Positions 36,062 through 44,247 of a stretch of DNA of 64,000 bases are shown piece after piece. The position numbers were made by a program, and so were the translations under genes. Positions within the stretch are counted from its first letter, which is position 1. The number at the start of each line of letters is the position of its first letter. The stretch is from Flagellimonas zhangzhouensis (GTDB taxonomy: Bacteria; Bacteroidota; Bacteroidia; Flavobacteriales; Flavobacteriaceae): contig NZ_FNKI01000002.1 of assembly GCF_900102925.1 (NCBI RefSeq), positions 744,001 through 808,000 of the forward strand, read 5' to 3'. The notes beneath the pieces were generated by a model. It was not told the DNA's origin. It did not search any database and saw only the letters and a program-made list of their open reading frames with translations.

Positions 36062-37093
36062 ATGAGGTATATCCTTTCCCTTTTAACGGCCTTGATTTTG
36101 GTTTCCTGTGCTGAAGAACCAAAAAAGAAACTCTTTAATACGGTTGAAATAACTCCTGTTTTACAAGATTCGGTAAGTATTCGCGCGATTACTTTTTTGG
36201 ATGGCAGGACATTGGCTTTTGCTGGGAGCAATGGTATGTACGGCACCGTCGATGTAAACTCTGGCCAAGTTAGAAGTAATATTCAAACCTATGATTCTTT
36301 CACGCCCAATTTTAGGGCGGTGGGGCATACCGCTACCGATTTTTTTATGCTTTCGGTGGAAAGTCCAGCTTTGCTTTACAAAACTGGTGACCAAGGAAAA
36401 ATGGAAGTGGTGTATAAAGAAGAGGGTGAAAGTGTTTTTTATGACAGCCTTACGTTTTGGAACGATTTTGAGGGAATTGCTGTTGGTGACACGGTCGAGG
36501 GGTGTCTTTCCATCATCATTACTCGCGATGGTGGTGCTTCGTGGACCAAAATACCGTGTTCAGATTTGCCAGAGGGCATTGAGGGCGAAGGTGCTTTTGC
36601 GGCCAGTAACAGCAATATTGTGGTAAAAGGAGATAAAGTTTGGATTGGGACTACGGAGGGAAGAGTTTATTTTTCTTCTGATAAAGGAAATACTTGGGAA
36701 ATTCAGGAAACCCCGATTATTGCCAAAGAGCCGACGCAGGGGATTTATTCCATGGATTTTTATGATGAAAATATAGGATTTGCCATTGGAGGGGATTACA
36801 CCCGACCAGATTCAAGTGTAAAGAACAAAATAAAAACTATTGATGGTGGAAAAACGTGGCAATTGATTGCGGATGGGCAAGAACCTGGCTATAAAAGTTG
36901 CGTGCAGTTTGTGCCCAATTCGGAAGGAATGGGCTTGGTGGCAATCGGATTCACGGGAATTTCCTATTCTGCGGATGGGGGTGAAAGCTGGAAGCAGCTC
37001 AGTGAAGAGCCCTTTTTTACTCTACGATTTTTGAATGATTCCACAGCATTTACGGCGGGCAGCAAACGGATTGCAAAGTTGGAATTTAAATAA
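36062..37093 (+). CDS. YCF48/BNR-repeat beta-propeller lipoprotein
   Basis: 343 aa from ATG 36062, which yields a lipoprotein signal MRYILSLLTALILVSC; the longer frame from 36026 is rejected. Beta-propeller with BNR/Asp-box-like repeats: ITRDGGASWTKI, FSSDKGNTWEIQETP, TIDGGKTWQLI, SADGGESWKQL, interleaved with GIAVGDTV, VWIGTTEGR, GFAIGGDY and TAGSKRIA strands. It resembles the photosystem II assembly factor YCF48 fold and sialidase-like propellers but lacks catalytic residues I can identify; probably a binding or assembly protein at the envelope. Divergent from the RsmB-like gene. Confidence 0.82.
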   Translation: MRYILSLLTALILVSCAEEPKKKLFNTVEITPVLQDSVSIRAITFLDGRTLAFAGSNGMYGTVDVNSGQVRSNIQTYDSFTPNFRAVGHTATDFFMLSVESPALLYKTGDQGKMEVVYKEEGESVFYDSLTFWNDFEGIAVGDTVEGCLSIIITRDGGASWTKIPCSDLPEGIEGEGAFAASNSNIVVKGDKVWIGTTEGRVYFSSDKGNTWEIQETPIIAKEPTQGIYSMDFYDENIGFAIGGDYTRPDSSVKNKIKTIDGGKTWQLIADGQEPGYKSCVQFVPNSEGMGLVAIGFTGISYSADGGESWKQLSEEPFFTLRFLNDSTAFTAGSKRIAKLEFK

Positions 37094-37119
37094 AAAAGCG
37101 ACGAAAATCGCCGCTTTTT
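37092..37119 (+). terminator. Intrinsic terminator after the YCF48-like gene
   Basis: AAAAAGCG..CGCTTTTT outer stem with inner CGA/TCG and an A-C mismatch, directly after the stop; ends in a T-run. Confidence 0.85.
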
Positions 37120-37137
37120 ATCAAACAAACTAAAGTT

Positions 37138-37175
37138 AAAAAGTCGGAAAACCAAAGTTGATTCCCCGACTTTTT
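37138..37175 (-). terminator. Terminator for the beta-barrel gene
   Basis: AAAAAGTCGG and CCGACTTTTT form a 10-bp stem across an 18-base loop, 24 bp after the minus-strand stop at 37199. The A-run reads as a T-run on the minus strand. Confidence 0.75.
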
Positions 37176-37198
37176 CAGCATGTGAAATACACTTAAAA

Positions 37199-38083
37199 TC
37201 AGATTCTGATTCCAATTTTAAAATGGGTCTGTGTAAATGCGGCCCATGTGGAGTTTTGAGACTCCAAAACCTCTAGGCCTGGTGCAGGTAATTGTTGTGC
37301 ACGGGCATGGATAAAAGTCAATGGACGTACTTCGAAGCCAATGTATAGCCCTTTTAACAAATAGAAATCTGCACCACCTACCAATTGAAAGCCAAATCCA
37401 TGGGTTGTGGCTTGGCGTGCCCCAACATCGTAAATGAGTGGTTCGTTAATATCATCTACGGAATAGGAACCCGAATACATTACGGTAGGATCGTATTGGG
37501 TGGTGTTGGCATAGTAGTAATTCAAGTTTAGACCCACATAAGGAGACAAACGGTTGAACCTAGATGGAAAATGGTATTCCCCGCCAGCAGTTAAATACAA
37601 CTCGGTGATTTTATCCTCCTCTATGGATGAGTAGTGTGGGATCCAAACTGCATTGGAAGAATTGGGATCGTTACCTGGCACCAATTCACCATTTTCATCT
37701 TCATGAAATTGTTGCATGTTTTGATGTGCAGGAGTGCTGCGGTGCAAAAAACCACCCACTAACTTAACTGCAATATTGTCCATTATAAAATAACGGGCCT
37801 CGCCACCTGCAATGTTGGTAATGTTATTGGTGTTGTCGCTTACCGTATTGGCATAGGGCGCGTTGCCGTACAAGGTCCAATGCTGATTATCCATTGGTTG
37901 GTTGGGCACATTTACGTTGTACATAAAATTGCCCCTACCAAACAGGATGGCCCCTGTAAAATCGTCTTTTTTGGGCGTATAGTCCACGGAGGAACCGTCG
38001 GTATCGGTGCTGCCGCTGGTCTGTGCTTGGGCCAGACCCAAACTCAACAACGCAACGCAGCATATGGTTATGTTTTTTTTCAT
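37199..38083 (-). CDS. Outer-membrane beta-barrel protein
   Basis: 294 aa, signal peptide ending LAQAQ. The mature N-terminus is low-complexity (TSGSTDTDGSSVDYTPKKDD), followed by alternating strands typical of OmpA/OprF-type small barrels: GAILFGRGNFMYNV, GGEARYFIMDNIAVKLVGGF, LYLTAGGEYHFP, LSPYVGLNLNYYYA, HGFGFQLVGGADFYLLKGLY, IGFEVRPLTF, and a terminal THFKIGIRI ending in an aliphatic residue. No periplasmic peptidoglycan-binding domain. Downstream of the coiled-coil lipoprotein gene on the same strand, but a terminator stands between, so it is probably separately expressed. Confidence 0.85.
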   Translation of the reverse strand: MKKNITICCVALLSLGLAQAQTSGSTDTDGSSVDYTPKKDDFTGAILFGRGNFMYNVNVPNQPMDNQHWTLYGNAPYANTVSDNTNNITNIAGGEARYFIMDNIAVKLVGGFLHRSTPAHQNMQQFHEDENGELVPGNDPNSSNAVWIPHYSSIEEDKITELYLTAGGEYHFPSRFNRLSPYVGLNLNYYYANTTQYDPTVMYSGSYSVDDINEPLIYDVGARQATTHGFGFQLVGGADFYLLKGLYIGFEVRPLTFIHARAQQLPAPGLEVLESQNSTWAAFTQTHFKIGIRI

Positions 38084-38126
38084 ATGATTTCTTCTTTAGG
38101 AAATTTTATGGGTTACTGGTTATGTT

Positions 38127-38157
38127 AAGGGCAGTGCGCGCTCGTCACACTGCCCTT
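38127..38157 (-). terminator. Terminator for the coiled-coil lipoprotein gene
   Basis: AAGGGCAGTG and CACTGCCCTT form a 10-bp stem across an 11-base loop, 23 bp after the stop. The T-run is weak. Confidence 0.7.
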
Positions 38158-38180
38158 TAATAATTATTTTCGCTAAAGAT

Positions 38181-39884
38181 CTATGAAGCATCCTGTGATG
38201 CCAAGGCATCGTTATAGGCTGCCAAATACCCAGCGGCCAAGGCCATATAGGCATCGTATTCTGCCTGTAGGTTTACCAACTCTTCTCCCAAATGTGCAAT
38301 TTCTGCGTTCCATTCGGTTTCGCTAATGGTGTTGTCGTCCAACATTTTTGCTTTTTGCTCAATGGCAATCTCGGTATCCTCGATATCGTCTCTCAAGTCA
38401 TTAATAGCCTCATTAATACCATCTAACTGGCCTTCAAGAACATCTAGTACATCCCAAAGATTACCGATCATTTCATCGTTAGCATCGTATTGAACCCACA
38501 AACCATTTATAATATCCTGAGCCGCTTCTGCAGCATCCTCCAATGTAACCAAACTAGCTACCGCATTGTCATAAGCAGCCTGTAAGTTAGTTACATCAGC
38601 CTCCTCGTCTCCCAAAGTCTCCTGTAACTGAATTAATTCTGCCTGAAGGTCTGCCAAATCATCGTTAGCATCAACAATATCATCGTTAGTACCGTCAACT
38701 GCTGCTTGAGCTGCATTTCTAACAAATAATGCCGCATCGTATGTATTTTGTGGGCCGGCAGCGTCATTTTCCGCATCGTTCAATGCAGTTTGTGCATCGT
38801 TAGTAGCTGCTATAGCAGCATCAAGATCAGCCTGAGCAGCGTCTAATTCAGCTTGTGTAGCGTTACCATTATTGAAATCGTTAAGCACAATGTTATAATC
38901 GATTTGAGCTACATACTCAGCATTTTGAGCGGCTGTCAAGGCAGATTCTGCTGCACTTATTTGTGTCAAGTAAGGTGCCAGGGCAGTTGTAGCATTATCA
39001 AGTGCAGCCTGGGCTGTAGCTAAAGCAGTATTTGCATCTACCAAGTCAATTTCTAACGTTGCTATTTCATCCTCCTTTGCTGCTATTTCATCTTCCTTAT
39101 CAGCGATATCTTGCTCTGCTCCTGCAATATCACTTACTTCGGCATCATAGTCATCAATGAGATCTTCAGCATCATTCAACGCATCCCAAGCTGCATCGGC
39201 ATCTTGCTGCGCCTTTACTATATCTACCATTAATGCAGCTTGATCGTTTTCAAGGCCTTGTACTTGCCCCCAAAGCTGTGCGATTTCGGTCTGTGCGGAG
39301 GAGGGGTCTGCTTCCACACCTTCCAAAATGGCCAAGGCAGCTTCTTGTGCTACGAGTGTGGCATTCATTTCGTCCAAATCGCGTTGGATGATCTCTGAGG
39401 CCAATGCGAAGGAAACAAAGCCTTCTCCTTCTGGGTTGTCGGCACCGATCAGTTGTTGCATTTCGGCGATCATAGCCTCTTTTTCTATAATGTCACCTTG
39501 AGTGGCAGCAGCTTTTCCCAAGGTACTTGTATATTGGCCAAGCAATTCAGCGGCTTGTTCCAATCCTTGGGTTCTTAGGTATTTTTCCAACTCATCGGCG
39601 GCTAGCTGTGCCTCTAAATTGCTCTGTGCAATCTGGAGGGCAATTTCGGCTGCCAAAGCCTCATTTTCTAAGGACATGGCGTTGTTCTCCAATGCTTGTA
39701 GATCGTTCAATAGAGATTGCAGGGCATTGTCCAATTTTTGTTTTTCCACTCTTTCGTTCAAGAGGTCTACTTGGGTCTGTCGCAGTGCCGCTACTTCGTC
39801 GGACACTTCTGGTTTGCTGCACGAGGTAATCAACGTAGGTATTGCTACCATGGCAACGATAAGGGGTCTTACAATTTTTCTCAT
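38181..39884 (-). CDS. Long Ala/Asp-rich coiled-coil lipoprotein
   Basis: 567 aa. Lipobox VAIPTLITSC near residue 22, then an almost unbroken helical, heptad-patterned rod to the C-terminus. It is dominated by Ala, Asp, Glu, Leu, Asn and Gln, with no Cys after the lipobox and few aromatic or basic residues after about residue 200. Internal near-repeats include KEDEIAAKEDEIATLE (about 265-280), ALATAQAALDNATTAL, and ELDAAQADLDAAIAATNDAQ (about 340-360). The family is not recognised and no enzymatic domain is visible. It is probably a periplasmic or surface rod anchored by lipid: a spacer, a scaffold, or a partner of the beta-barrel gene downstream. The middle third is more repetitive than the ends, suggesting expansion by internal duplication. 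Confidence 0.8.
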   Translation of the reverse strand: MRKIVRPLIVAMVAIPTLITSCSKPEVSDEVAALRQTQVDLLNERVEKQKLDNALQSLLNDLQALENNAMSLENEALAAEIALQIAQSNLEAQLAADELEKYLRTQGLEQAAELLGQYTSTLGKAAATQGDIIEKEAMIAEMQQLIGADNPEGEGFVSFALASEIIQRDLDEMNATLVAQEAALAILEGVEADPSSAQTEIAQLWGQVQGLENDQAALMVDIVKAQQDADAAWDALNDAEDLIDDYDAEVSDIAGAEQDIADKEDEIAAKEDEIATLEIDLVDANTALATAQAALDNATTALAPYLTQISAAESALTAAQNAEYVAQIDYNIVLNDFNNGNATQAELDAAQADLDAAIAATNDAQTALNDAENDAAGPQNTYDAALFVRNAAQAAVDGTNDDIVDANDDLADLQAELIQLQETLGDEEADVTNLQAAYDNAVASLVTLEDAAEAAQDIINGLWVQYDANDEMIGNLWDVLDVLEGQLDGINEAINDLRDDIEDTEIAIEQKAKMLDDNTISETEWNAEIAHLGEELVNLQAEYDAYMALAAGYLAAYNDALASQDAS

Positions 39885-40146
39885 TTTAAATTTTTATGAT
39901 TAATACTATTGTTCTTTTTGGTGGAAAAGTGGCATGGGCCAAATATTTTCATAGCAACCAAAAATTTAATTTGAGGCAATACTATGTATTTAAGGGGTGG
40001 AGGAAGGATGGTATTTGATGGATGCCCGTTTTGAATTGATGGATTTGGGTTTTGAGTTGATGGGGGTTTTGGGGTTTAACAATGTTCAATAAGCAATTAG
40101 CAATGTTCAATGGTTGAAAGGTGGAGGGTAATGGGTGAAGGGTGAA

Positions 40147-40285
40147 GGGGATTCAAGATACAGGAGCCAGGAACCAAGACTGAAGACTAAAGTACAAGTG
40201 TTAAGTGTCAAGTACAAGTTCAAGTTTCAAGTTCAAAAGGATTGACTCGAATTTCACGAATAAAAAGAATGGATAATGGTAATTG
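40147..40285. repeat. Direct repeat copy 1
   Basis: Begins GGGGATTCAAGATACAGGAG and runs through an AAGT/CAAGTTC-rich tract to GACTCGAATTTCACGAAT and GGATAATGGTAATTG. The first 42 bases are identical to copy 2 at 40425. Confidence 0.85.
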
Positions 40286-40424
40286 TTTGTTGGAAATTGT
40301 ACGGGGTGAAGGGAGACGGGTTGATTGGATTCAAAACACAAGAGTCAAGAACCAAGATAATTTTAATTGGTGTGACGGAAAATTGGAAATTGATTATTGC
40401 TTATTGGAAATTGTAAGGGGTGGA

Positions 40425-40578
40425 GGGGATTCAAGATACAGGAGCCAGGAACCAAGACTGAAGACTGAAGTTCAAGTGTTAAGTGTCAAGTGTCAAGTGT
40501 CAAGTACAAGTTCAAGTTTCAAGTTCAAAAGGATTGACTCGAATTTCACTAATTATTCGAATGGATAATGGTGATTGT
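40425..40578. repeat. Direct repeat copy 2 with extra 7-bp units
   Basis: Same order of words as copy 1, but the internal AAGTGTC unit occurs three times instead of once. That accounts for most of the length difference. A degenerate third copy lies near 40330-40362. Confidence 0.85.
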
Positions 40579-40814
40579 AAAGAGTTGAAAGGGTTAAGGG
40601 TTGTGGGTTAATGGTAAAGGGTGGGTGTCATTCTGAGTGAAACGAAGAATCTCTAGTGATCCAAAAATCCAATGATTTTAGTTTTGATGCGCCTGCCTGC
40701 CGTAGACAGGAATTAGGCGAATGGCACGAATAAAGAGTGATTATTGGTCATTGTTTATTGGAGATTGGGAAGTGGTGAATGTGTAGATTTATTACCTTTA
40801 TGTTCTGTATTTGA

Positions 40815-41825
40815 TTGCGGAGACAAAAGACTCGCAGTGTATTTTATTTGCTTTTATCAATGGTTCATAATGCTGGTTTTATCTTTAATTTGTTCTTGAA
40901 GAGAAAACTCCCTCCTTTTTATGCTTTTCCCATCCTAAATAAAATTACTGGCCAAGCTTTAAGCTCCATAACCGAAAATCTGGATGGTATAGATGGAAAT
41001 TTTTATGTTGTTCCGGATCTACCAGATTATTTGCAGGCGGGCATTGTGGATTCCCCATCAAATTTTAAGGTGCAACGGATAAAACAATACCAGGGTTATG
41101 CTTGTAATTTGGATGGTTTTGGTGATGTAGACTCTTATTTAAAGCAGCGGTTTGGTAAATCGTCCATTAAAAATATGAAAGCCCGCAAAAGACAGTTGGA
41201 ATCGAGATTTAGCACATCTCACCGTTTTTTTTATGGAGCCATGGACAAGGATCATTATGATTTTCTTTTTGACAGGTTTTACCAGATGCTCAAAAGCAGA
41301 TTTGATGAGAAGAAAACCTTTAACAGGTATTTGTTGGAGTGGAACTACTATTATGAGCTGGTTTATCCTATGATCTTAAAACAGGAAGCCGTGCTGTATG
41401 TAATTTATGTGGGAGATGAGCCGATTTCCATTTCGCTTGAATTTTGTGTGGATGATATTTGTTTTGGATATATCCATGGCTATGATTCAACGTATCACAG
41501 GTACCAAATTGGGGATATTCGAATGATGATGCTGTTGGACTGGATGATTGCCCATAATTTTAAGATATTCGACACTTTAATGGGAGAGACGGCGTTCAAG
41601 GCGAAATGGTCCAATTTAATTTATGATTACCATTATGAGGTTTTTTGCCTGCCTGGATCGGCCATATCACGGTTAAAGCTGCAGCATACCAAGCTTAAAT
41701 TAAGATTAAAACAGTATTTACGGGATACAGGAATTTTGGGCAAATGGTTTCAAATGGACAAGTTCATGTATCGCAGAATGTCTAAAAGGCTACAGGATTT
41801 TGATTGGAAAGAGCCAGTAATTTAA
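40815..41825 (+). CDS. GNAT/FemAB-type acyltransferase (paralogue of 44248-45477)
   Basis: 336 aa if the TTG at 40815 is used; the first ATG is at 40860 (MVHNAGFIFNLFLKRK), and either may be the start. The protein has the BioF2-like/FemAB GNAT fold: KQYQGYACNLDGFGDVDSYL, GKSSIKNMKARKRQLESRF, MLKSRFDEKKTFNRYLLEW, AVLYVIYVGDEPISISLEF, HRYQIGDIRMMMLLDWMI, and IFDTLMGETAFKAKWSN. It aligns by eye along its whole central part with the protein at 44248-45477, which has an extra C-terminal extension of about 80 residues. It probably transfers an acyl group to a surface glycan or lipid. Its stop overlaps the SGNH gene stop on the other strand. Confidence 0.75.
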   Translation: MRRQKTRSVFYLLLSMVHNAGFIFNLFLKRKLPPFYAFPILNKITGQALSSITENLDGIDGNFYVVPDLPDYLQAGIVDSPSNFKVQRIKQYQGYACNLDGFGDVDSYLKQRFGKSSIKNMKARKRQLESRFSTSHRFFYGAMDKDHYDFLFDRFYQMLKSRFDEKKTFNRYLLEWNYYYELVYPMILKQEAVLYVIYVGDEPISISLEFCVDDICFGYIHGYDSTYHRYQIGDIRMMMLLDWMIAHNFKIFDTLMGETAFKAKWSNLIYDYHYEVFCLPGSAISRLKLQHTKLKLRLKQYLRDTGILGKWFQMDKFMYRRMSKRLQDFDWKEPVI

Positions 41826-42760
41826 GGTTGTTTTGCCAATTTTAAATGCGCTATGATGCTTTTTGCCACCAAAGTTCTTCCGTTGTTGTTCCAATGTTTG
41901 TCGTAGATCAAGGTTACAGGTTTTTTGGTGATCTCAAAGTTTTCTCCAAAGTCAATAATATCGATTCCCAATTTATTGCAATGGTCTAAAAACAGGGGTG
42001 AAGTGTTTCTTTTGTCCAATAAAAGGCTGGTTTTTGATTTGTTCAAAGGATAGGTCGCCAGTAATTTATCGAAATTTGCGAGGTAAAGGCTATCAGGGTT
42101 TGTGTTTGTTTTGTTTTCTTGGATGTCCTCTGTATCCTTTTTTTCGACCAATAGATTTTTTATCGGTTCCAATAGACCAATTTGTGATGCGTAATATAAA
42201 AGTTTGATATTGTCGCGTATCTTAAAGCTTGTGGAGTTTAACAACTTAATACGGCCCTTATTTTCTTCATATGTTGACCTTTCTAGATCCATAGGGTATT
42301 TCATGTAGATCACAATATGGTCGATCTTGCTAAAATCTTCTTTGTATGCGTTGATTAGGTGCAATTGGTCGGCAAGGTCCCATCCGGCATAGCCGTATTC
42401 GTAAACTTCTAGATCTTTTGTCCTGTCTTCAATTTTTTTACCTATTGAGTTGTAATAGTTTTGGTGAAACCCTTGAATGTAAGAATCACCAATTAGGGCC
42501 AGCTCGTTTTTGTCGTAACTGGGTTCAAATTCTCTGTAGGAATTAAAACCTTGGTTATTGATATGGTATTCTGAGAAGTTTTGTCTTCGGTTGCCGGTAA
42601 CACTGAACCCATTATAATTTGGGACTCTTTTTTCCACTCCCATTTCATCAATAAACCTGGGGGAATCTTCGGGGTACAAATGGAATGCCCTTACCAAAAG
42701 CTCCAAAGCCAAGCATATTAGAAAAAAGTATATCGATATTTTTAAAAACAGTTTGATCAT
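41822..42760 (-). CDS. SGNH/GDSL-like O-acetyl transfer partner of MBOAT
   Basis: 312 aa from ATG 42760, one base after the MBOAT stop; the in-frame extension to 42805 would overlap that gene by 44 bp. An N-terminal membrane anchor (FLKISIYFFLICLALELLVR) leaves the rest periplasmic. SGNH hydrolase pattern: LALIGDSYIQG with Ser93, GYAGWDLADQ for the Gly/Asn blocks, and YDKHWNNNG with Asp287 and His289. This matches the role of AlgJ/AlgX/DltD-type partners that accept acetyl from an MBOAT protein and place it on a polysaccharide. The acceptor glycan is unknown. Confidence 0.85.
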   Translation of the reverse strand: MIKLFLKISIYFFLICLALELLVRAFHLYPEDSPRFIDEMGVEKRVPNYNGFSVTGNRRQNFSEYHINNQGFNSYREFEPSYDKNELALIGDSYIQGFHQNYYNSIGKKIEDRTKDLEVYEYGYAGWDLADQLHLINAYKEDFSKIDHIVIYMKYPMDLERSTYEENKGRIKLLNSTSFKIRDNIKLLYYASQIGLLEPIKNLLVEKKDTEDIQENKTNTNPDSLYLANFDKLLATYPLNKSKTSLLLDKRNTSPLFLDHCNKLGIDIIDFGENFEITKKPVTLIYDKHWNNNGRTLVAKSIIAHLKLAKQP

Positions 42761-42761
42761 A

Positions 42762-44219
42762 TCAGAATTGGAAATAAATAAACGAACGATCCACGCCATC
42801 ATCAAAAAACAATAGAATGCAGAATATCACCAAGGTATAGGCACAAAATCTAACTATTGGCGATTTAAATTTGAAAGGGCTTCTCTCATCTCTACGTATC
42901 CTAAATTCATAAAGCACAAAAGCAGCCAACAAAATATAATAATCGATCATCCGATAGCCCATTGGGTGATGGTAGGGCTCCCATTGGAACTCTGTGAACA
43001 ATCTTTTTATAAACACAAAGGAATCAGTCAAAGACTCTGATCTAAAGAATATTCGCGAGAAGGTAACAATTATAAAGGTCAAGACCAGTTGCCCAATTTC
43101 GATGAAGGATGGGAAAACTGAATTTTCAGCGACAACATTGTCTTTATAAATTGTATTTCGGCCCATTAAAAATACTGGGATGTATGCCAAGGCATGAAAT
43201 CCGCCCCAAAAGATAAAGGTCCAGTTGGCACCGTGCCAAAAGCCGCTCACTAAAAAAATTATGCTGATATTCCGAATAGATTTTAATTTGCTCACTCTTG
43301 ATCCACCCAATGGTATATACAGGTAATGCCTGAACCAAGTGGAAAGCGAAACGTGCCAACGTTGCCAATATTCGGCCACATTTCTGGAAAAATTCGGGAA
43401 TTTAAAGTTGGACATGAGTTCGATGCCGAACAGTTTAGCAGTTCCTATTGCAATGTCCGAATATCCAGAAAAGTCACCGTATACTTGAAAACTAAAGAAA
43501 GTTACCCCTAATATCAAAGTAGAAGAGGGTAAGGTACCGTAATTTGCAAAAATGTCATCAACAATCGGGGCTATACCATCGGCTATCACCATTTTTTTGA
43601 ACAACCCCCATAAGATCAGTTTAAGCCCTTCAACTGATTGCTCATATTTAAAAGATCGTTTATTGGTTATCTGTCCCAATAGATTCGACGCTCTTTCTAT
43701 GGGTCCAGCGACCAATTGGGGAAAGAAAGCGACAAATGTTGCAAAGTCCAGAATCTTATGGGTGGGTTTTATACGTTTATAGTAAATGTCCAACGAATAG
43801 GACATGGTCTGGAAGGTGTAAAATGAAATACCCACGGGCAAAATAATGTTCAAGGTCCAGGTGCTTTTGATGGAATAACCAAAAAGGGAAACCATATCCA
43901 CAAAAGAATCCACAAAGAAATTGTAGTATTTAAAAAATCCGAGGAGTGAAATGTTGAAGATAACACTGATCCAAAGGAACAATTTACCTTTTTCGCCCTG
44001 TCCTTGCTTTTTGTGAATTGCAATGCCCACCAAATAATCTACAATGGTGCTGGCCAATATTAAAAACAAAAATCGCCAATCCCAGAGGCCATAGAAGAAG
44101 TAACTCGCCACAAGGATGAGCCCGTTCTGTAATTTTAATAGGTTGAATTTGCCAATAATCCAATAGAGTATAAATACTGTAGGTAGGAAGATCAGATATT
44201 CAACGGAGTTAAAGAGCAT
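42762..44219 (-). CDS. MBOAT family O-acyltransferase (AlgI-like)
   Basis: 485 aa, about ten to twelve membrane helices. AlgI/DltB-like signatures: SVEYLIFLPTVFILYW at the N-terminus, LPVGISFYTFQTMSYSLDIY, FPQLVAGPIER, SGYSDIAIGTAKLFGI, NVAEYWQRWHVSLSTWFRHY (His289) and VSGFWHGANWTFIFWG with the invariant MBOAT His329. It should carry acetyl (or another short acyl) from cytoplasmic acyl-CoA across the inner membrane to the SGNH partner encoded next. Third gene of a four-gene operon; 28 bp after the GNAT gene. Confidence 0.95.
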   Translation of the reverse strand: MLFNSVEYLIFLPTVFILYWIIGKFNLLKLQNGLILVASYFFYGLWDWRFLFLILASTIVDYLVGIAIHKKQGQGEKGKLFLWISVIFNISLLGFFKYYNFFVDSFVDMVSLFGYSIKSTWTLNIILPVGISFYTFQTMSYSLDIYYKRIKPTHKILDFATFVAFFPQLVAGPIERASNLLGQITNKRSFKYEQSVEGLKLILWGLFKKMVIADGIAPIVDDIFANYGTLPSSTLILGVTFFSFQVYGDFSGYSDIAIGTAKLFGIELMSNFKFPNFSRNVAEYWQRWHVSLSTWFRHYLYIPLGGSRVSKLKSIRNISIIFLVSGFWHGANWTFIFWGGFHALAYIPVFLMGRNTIYKDNVVAENSVFPSFIEIGQLVLTFIIVTFSRIFFRSESLTDSFVFIKRLFTEFQWEPYHHPMGYRMIDYYILLAAFVLYEFRIRRDERSPFKFKSPIVRFCAYTLVIFCILLFFDDGVDRSFIYFQF

Positions 44220-44247
44220 AATTGATTATAGGGGATTTTGGGACCAA

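Larger units (their letters stand above)
39885..40814. repeat. 930-bp non-coding region built of repeats
   Basis: No gene supported. From about 40080 it is a patchwork of words also found in other spacers: CAATAAGCAATTAGCAATG, GGGTGAAGGGTGAAGGGG, CAAGTTCAAGTTTCAAGTTC, GACTCGAATTTCACGAAT, GTCATTCTGAGTGAAACG (40627), and a CTGCCTGCCGTAGACAGGAA word (about 40693). The strand is strongly purine-biased (G and A over C) from about 40000 to 40620. A -7-like TACCTTTA at 40793 may serve the acyltransferase gene that follows. Confidence 0.75.

Noticed and set aside
39502-39903. Cys/Ser-rich frame antisense to the coiled-coil gene
   Set aside because: Its composition mirrors Ala/Leu/Gln-rich codons of the real gene, and the minus-strand frame has a proper lipoprotein start.
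40480-40530. Short tandem AAGTGTC / CAAGTT repeats resembling a CRISPR array
   Set aside because: The unit is 7 bp with no spacers of uniform length and no cas genes nearby.
40242-40568. Open frame of 108 codons in the 40-kb spacer
   Set aside because: It lies wholly inside the repeat patchwork, its codons are dictated by the repeats, and it has no recognisable protein pattern.
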